From 40CM-2-70-7 sp035279865 (GTDB lineage: Bacteria; Gemmatimonadota; Gemmatimonadetes; Gemmatimonadales; GWC2-71-9): 7,072 bases of DNA. The stretch covers positions 1 to 7,072 of the forward strand of contig DATEGY010000078.1 of assembly GCA_035279865.1 (NCBI GenBank). The letters are read 5' to 3'. Made by a program: the position numbers and the translations under genes. Under the pieces are notes generated by a model. That model was not told where the DNA came from. It worked only from the letters and a program-made list of their open reading frames with translations, and did no database searches. The stretch's first letter is position 1. Each line of letters starts with the position of its first letter. Below are positions 6,343 through 7,072 of the stretch, in pieces.

Positions 6343-7072
6343 CTGACACCAGCGATCAAGTCCAAGGTCGACCAGCTTTGGGACCGGTTCTGGTCCGGGG
6401 GCATTGCGAATCCCCTCACCGCCATCGAGCAGATCAGCTACCTGCTGTTCATGCGGCGGCTCGAGACCCTCGACGAGAAACGGCGGGGGGATGCCGAGTT
6501 CCTGAAGCAGGACTTCAAGTCCCTGTTCTCCGGAACCTACGAAACCCGGGGTGGGAAGCGCCGCCCCCGGGAGGAATTGCGCTGGTCGCGCTTCCGGAAC
6601 CTGCCTCCCGACGAAATGCTCGATCACGTGCGCGACCACGTCTTCCCGTTCGTGAAGACGTTGAAGAACGGCGGGGAGATCTTCTCGCAGTACATGCAGG
6701 ACGCCGTGTTCATCCTTCCCAAGGCGTCGCTGCTGGTGGAGGCGGTGGGGATCATCGACGAGCTGTACGCCGAGATGGAGCGCGAGCGGCAGAGCGGTGG
6801 CCAGACCTCGCAGGATGTTCAGGGGGATCTCTACGAATACCTCCTGTCCGAAATCGCCACGGCCGGCAAGAACGGCCAGTTCCGCACTCCCCGCCACATC
6901 ATCCAGATGATCGTGAGCCTGGTGGACCCCAAGTTGGGAGAGGAAGTCTGCGACCCGGCGTGCGGGACCGGCGGGTTCCTGTTGGGTGCGTACCAGCACG
7001 TCCTGACCCAGCACACATCGCCCGCCCAGCGGTTTATCGGGGATGACGGAATCGAACGCGGGACCGCGGGGG
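6340..7072 (+). CDS. hsdM: Type I restriction-modification N6-adenine methyltransferase subunit, 5' part only
   Basis: The frame is open from the ATG to the window edge, giving 244 residues of a protein that is normally around 500. HsdM uses S-adenosylmethionine to methylate adenine at the site chosen by HsdS and is also needed for the restriction complex. Residues 1-150 fit the helical HsdM N-terminal domain, including the ANPLTAIEQISYLLFMRRLE segment. The catalytic domain starts with QGDLYEYLLSEIA (161-173), then the motif X-like GQFRTPR at 179-185 and the SAM-binding motif I DPACGTGGF at 205-213. The final GDDGIERGTAG resembles the loop that precedes motif II in many HsdM proteins. The catalytic NPPF motif lies beyond the window, so activity cannot be judged. 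It starts within the fic stop codon and probably shares the fic promoter; hsdS is expected next but not seen. Confidence 0.95.
   Translation, partial: MLTPAIKSKVDQLWDRFWSGGIANPLTAIEQISYLLFMRRLETLDEKRRGDAEFLKQDFKSLFSGTYETRGGKRRPREELRWSRFRNLPPDEMLDHVRDHVFPFVKTLKNGGEIFSQYMQDAVFILPKASLLVEAVGIIDELYAEMERERQSGGQTSQDVQGDLYEYLLSEIATAGKNGQFRTPRHIIQMIVSLVDPKLGEEVCDPACGTGGFLLGAYQHVLTQHTSPAQRFIGDDGIERGTAG

Noticed and set aside
5246..6349. Long antisense reading frame of 367 codons covering the whole fic gene
   Set aside because: It mirrors fic on the opposite strand. The + frame carries exact Fic motifs, while the antisense product has no recognisable family and is rich in Arg/His/Pro, as expected of high-GC shadow frames.
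6378..7046. Reading frame of 222 codons on the + strand at the right end
   Set aside because: It is the +2 shadow of hsdM. The true frame from 6340 shows GQFRTPR and DPACGTGGF; the shadow product is low-complexity Arg/Pro/Gly-rich.

Overview
The window is GC-rich, densely coded DNA with every supported gene on the + strand. The first gene joins a SARP/BTAD-type DNA-binding head to a membrane segment and a TPR-rich C-terminal half. This architecture is expanded in Gemmatimonadota and related GC-rich environmental phyla, so I suggest (inference, moderate confidence) a chromosomal fragment from such a bacterium.

Layout. Positions 1-117 hold a short leader with three 11-bp-spaced GCGTnCCC boxes just before the start codon. 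Positions 118-2238 encode the BTAD/TPR membrane-anchored regulator. After a 102-bp gap, 2341-5154 encode a complete type I restriction subunit HsdR, with its nuclease motif, SF2 helicase motifs and C-terminal domain. Positions 5155-5272 are a sharply AT-rich island (14 G/C in the 60 bases 5191-5250). It carries four direct copies and one inverted copy of an AATGrGGTAAT-like box, and a near-consensus sigma70-type promoter lies inside the palindrome. Positions 5273-6340 encode an intact Fic-domain AMP-transferase-like protein with an N-terminal inhibitory motif and a C-terminal winged helix. Positions 6340-7072 encode the first 244 residues of HsdM, the N6-adenine methyltransferase subunit. It starts on the last base of the Fic stop codon and runs off the window. 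No hsdS is visible; I expect it downstream.

How the genes may work together. hsdR and hsdM are parts of one type I restriction-modification locus, and a Fic gene is inserted between them. The nuclease gene lies upstream of the Fic promoter, while the methylase gene is translationally joined to fic and would be driven by that promoter. The promoter looks built for autoregulation: one palindrome arm is in the -35/-10 spacer and the other covers the predicted transcription start. The Fic protein carries a putative DNA-binding winged helix. I therefore propose, as inference only, that Fic represses its own promoter and so sets methylase expression relative to restriction, or that it is a second, toxin-like layer of defence tied to the RM operon.
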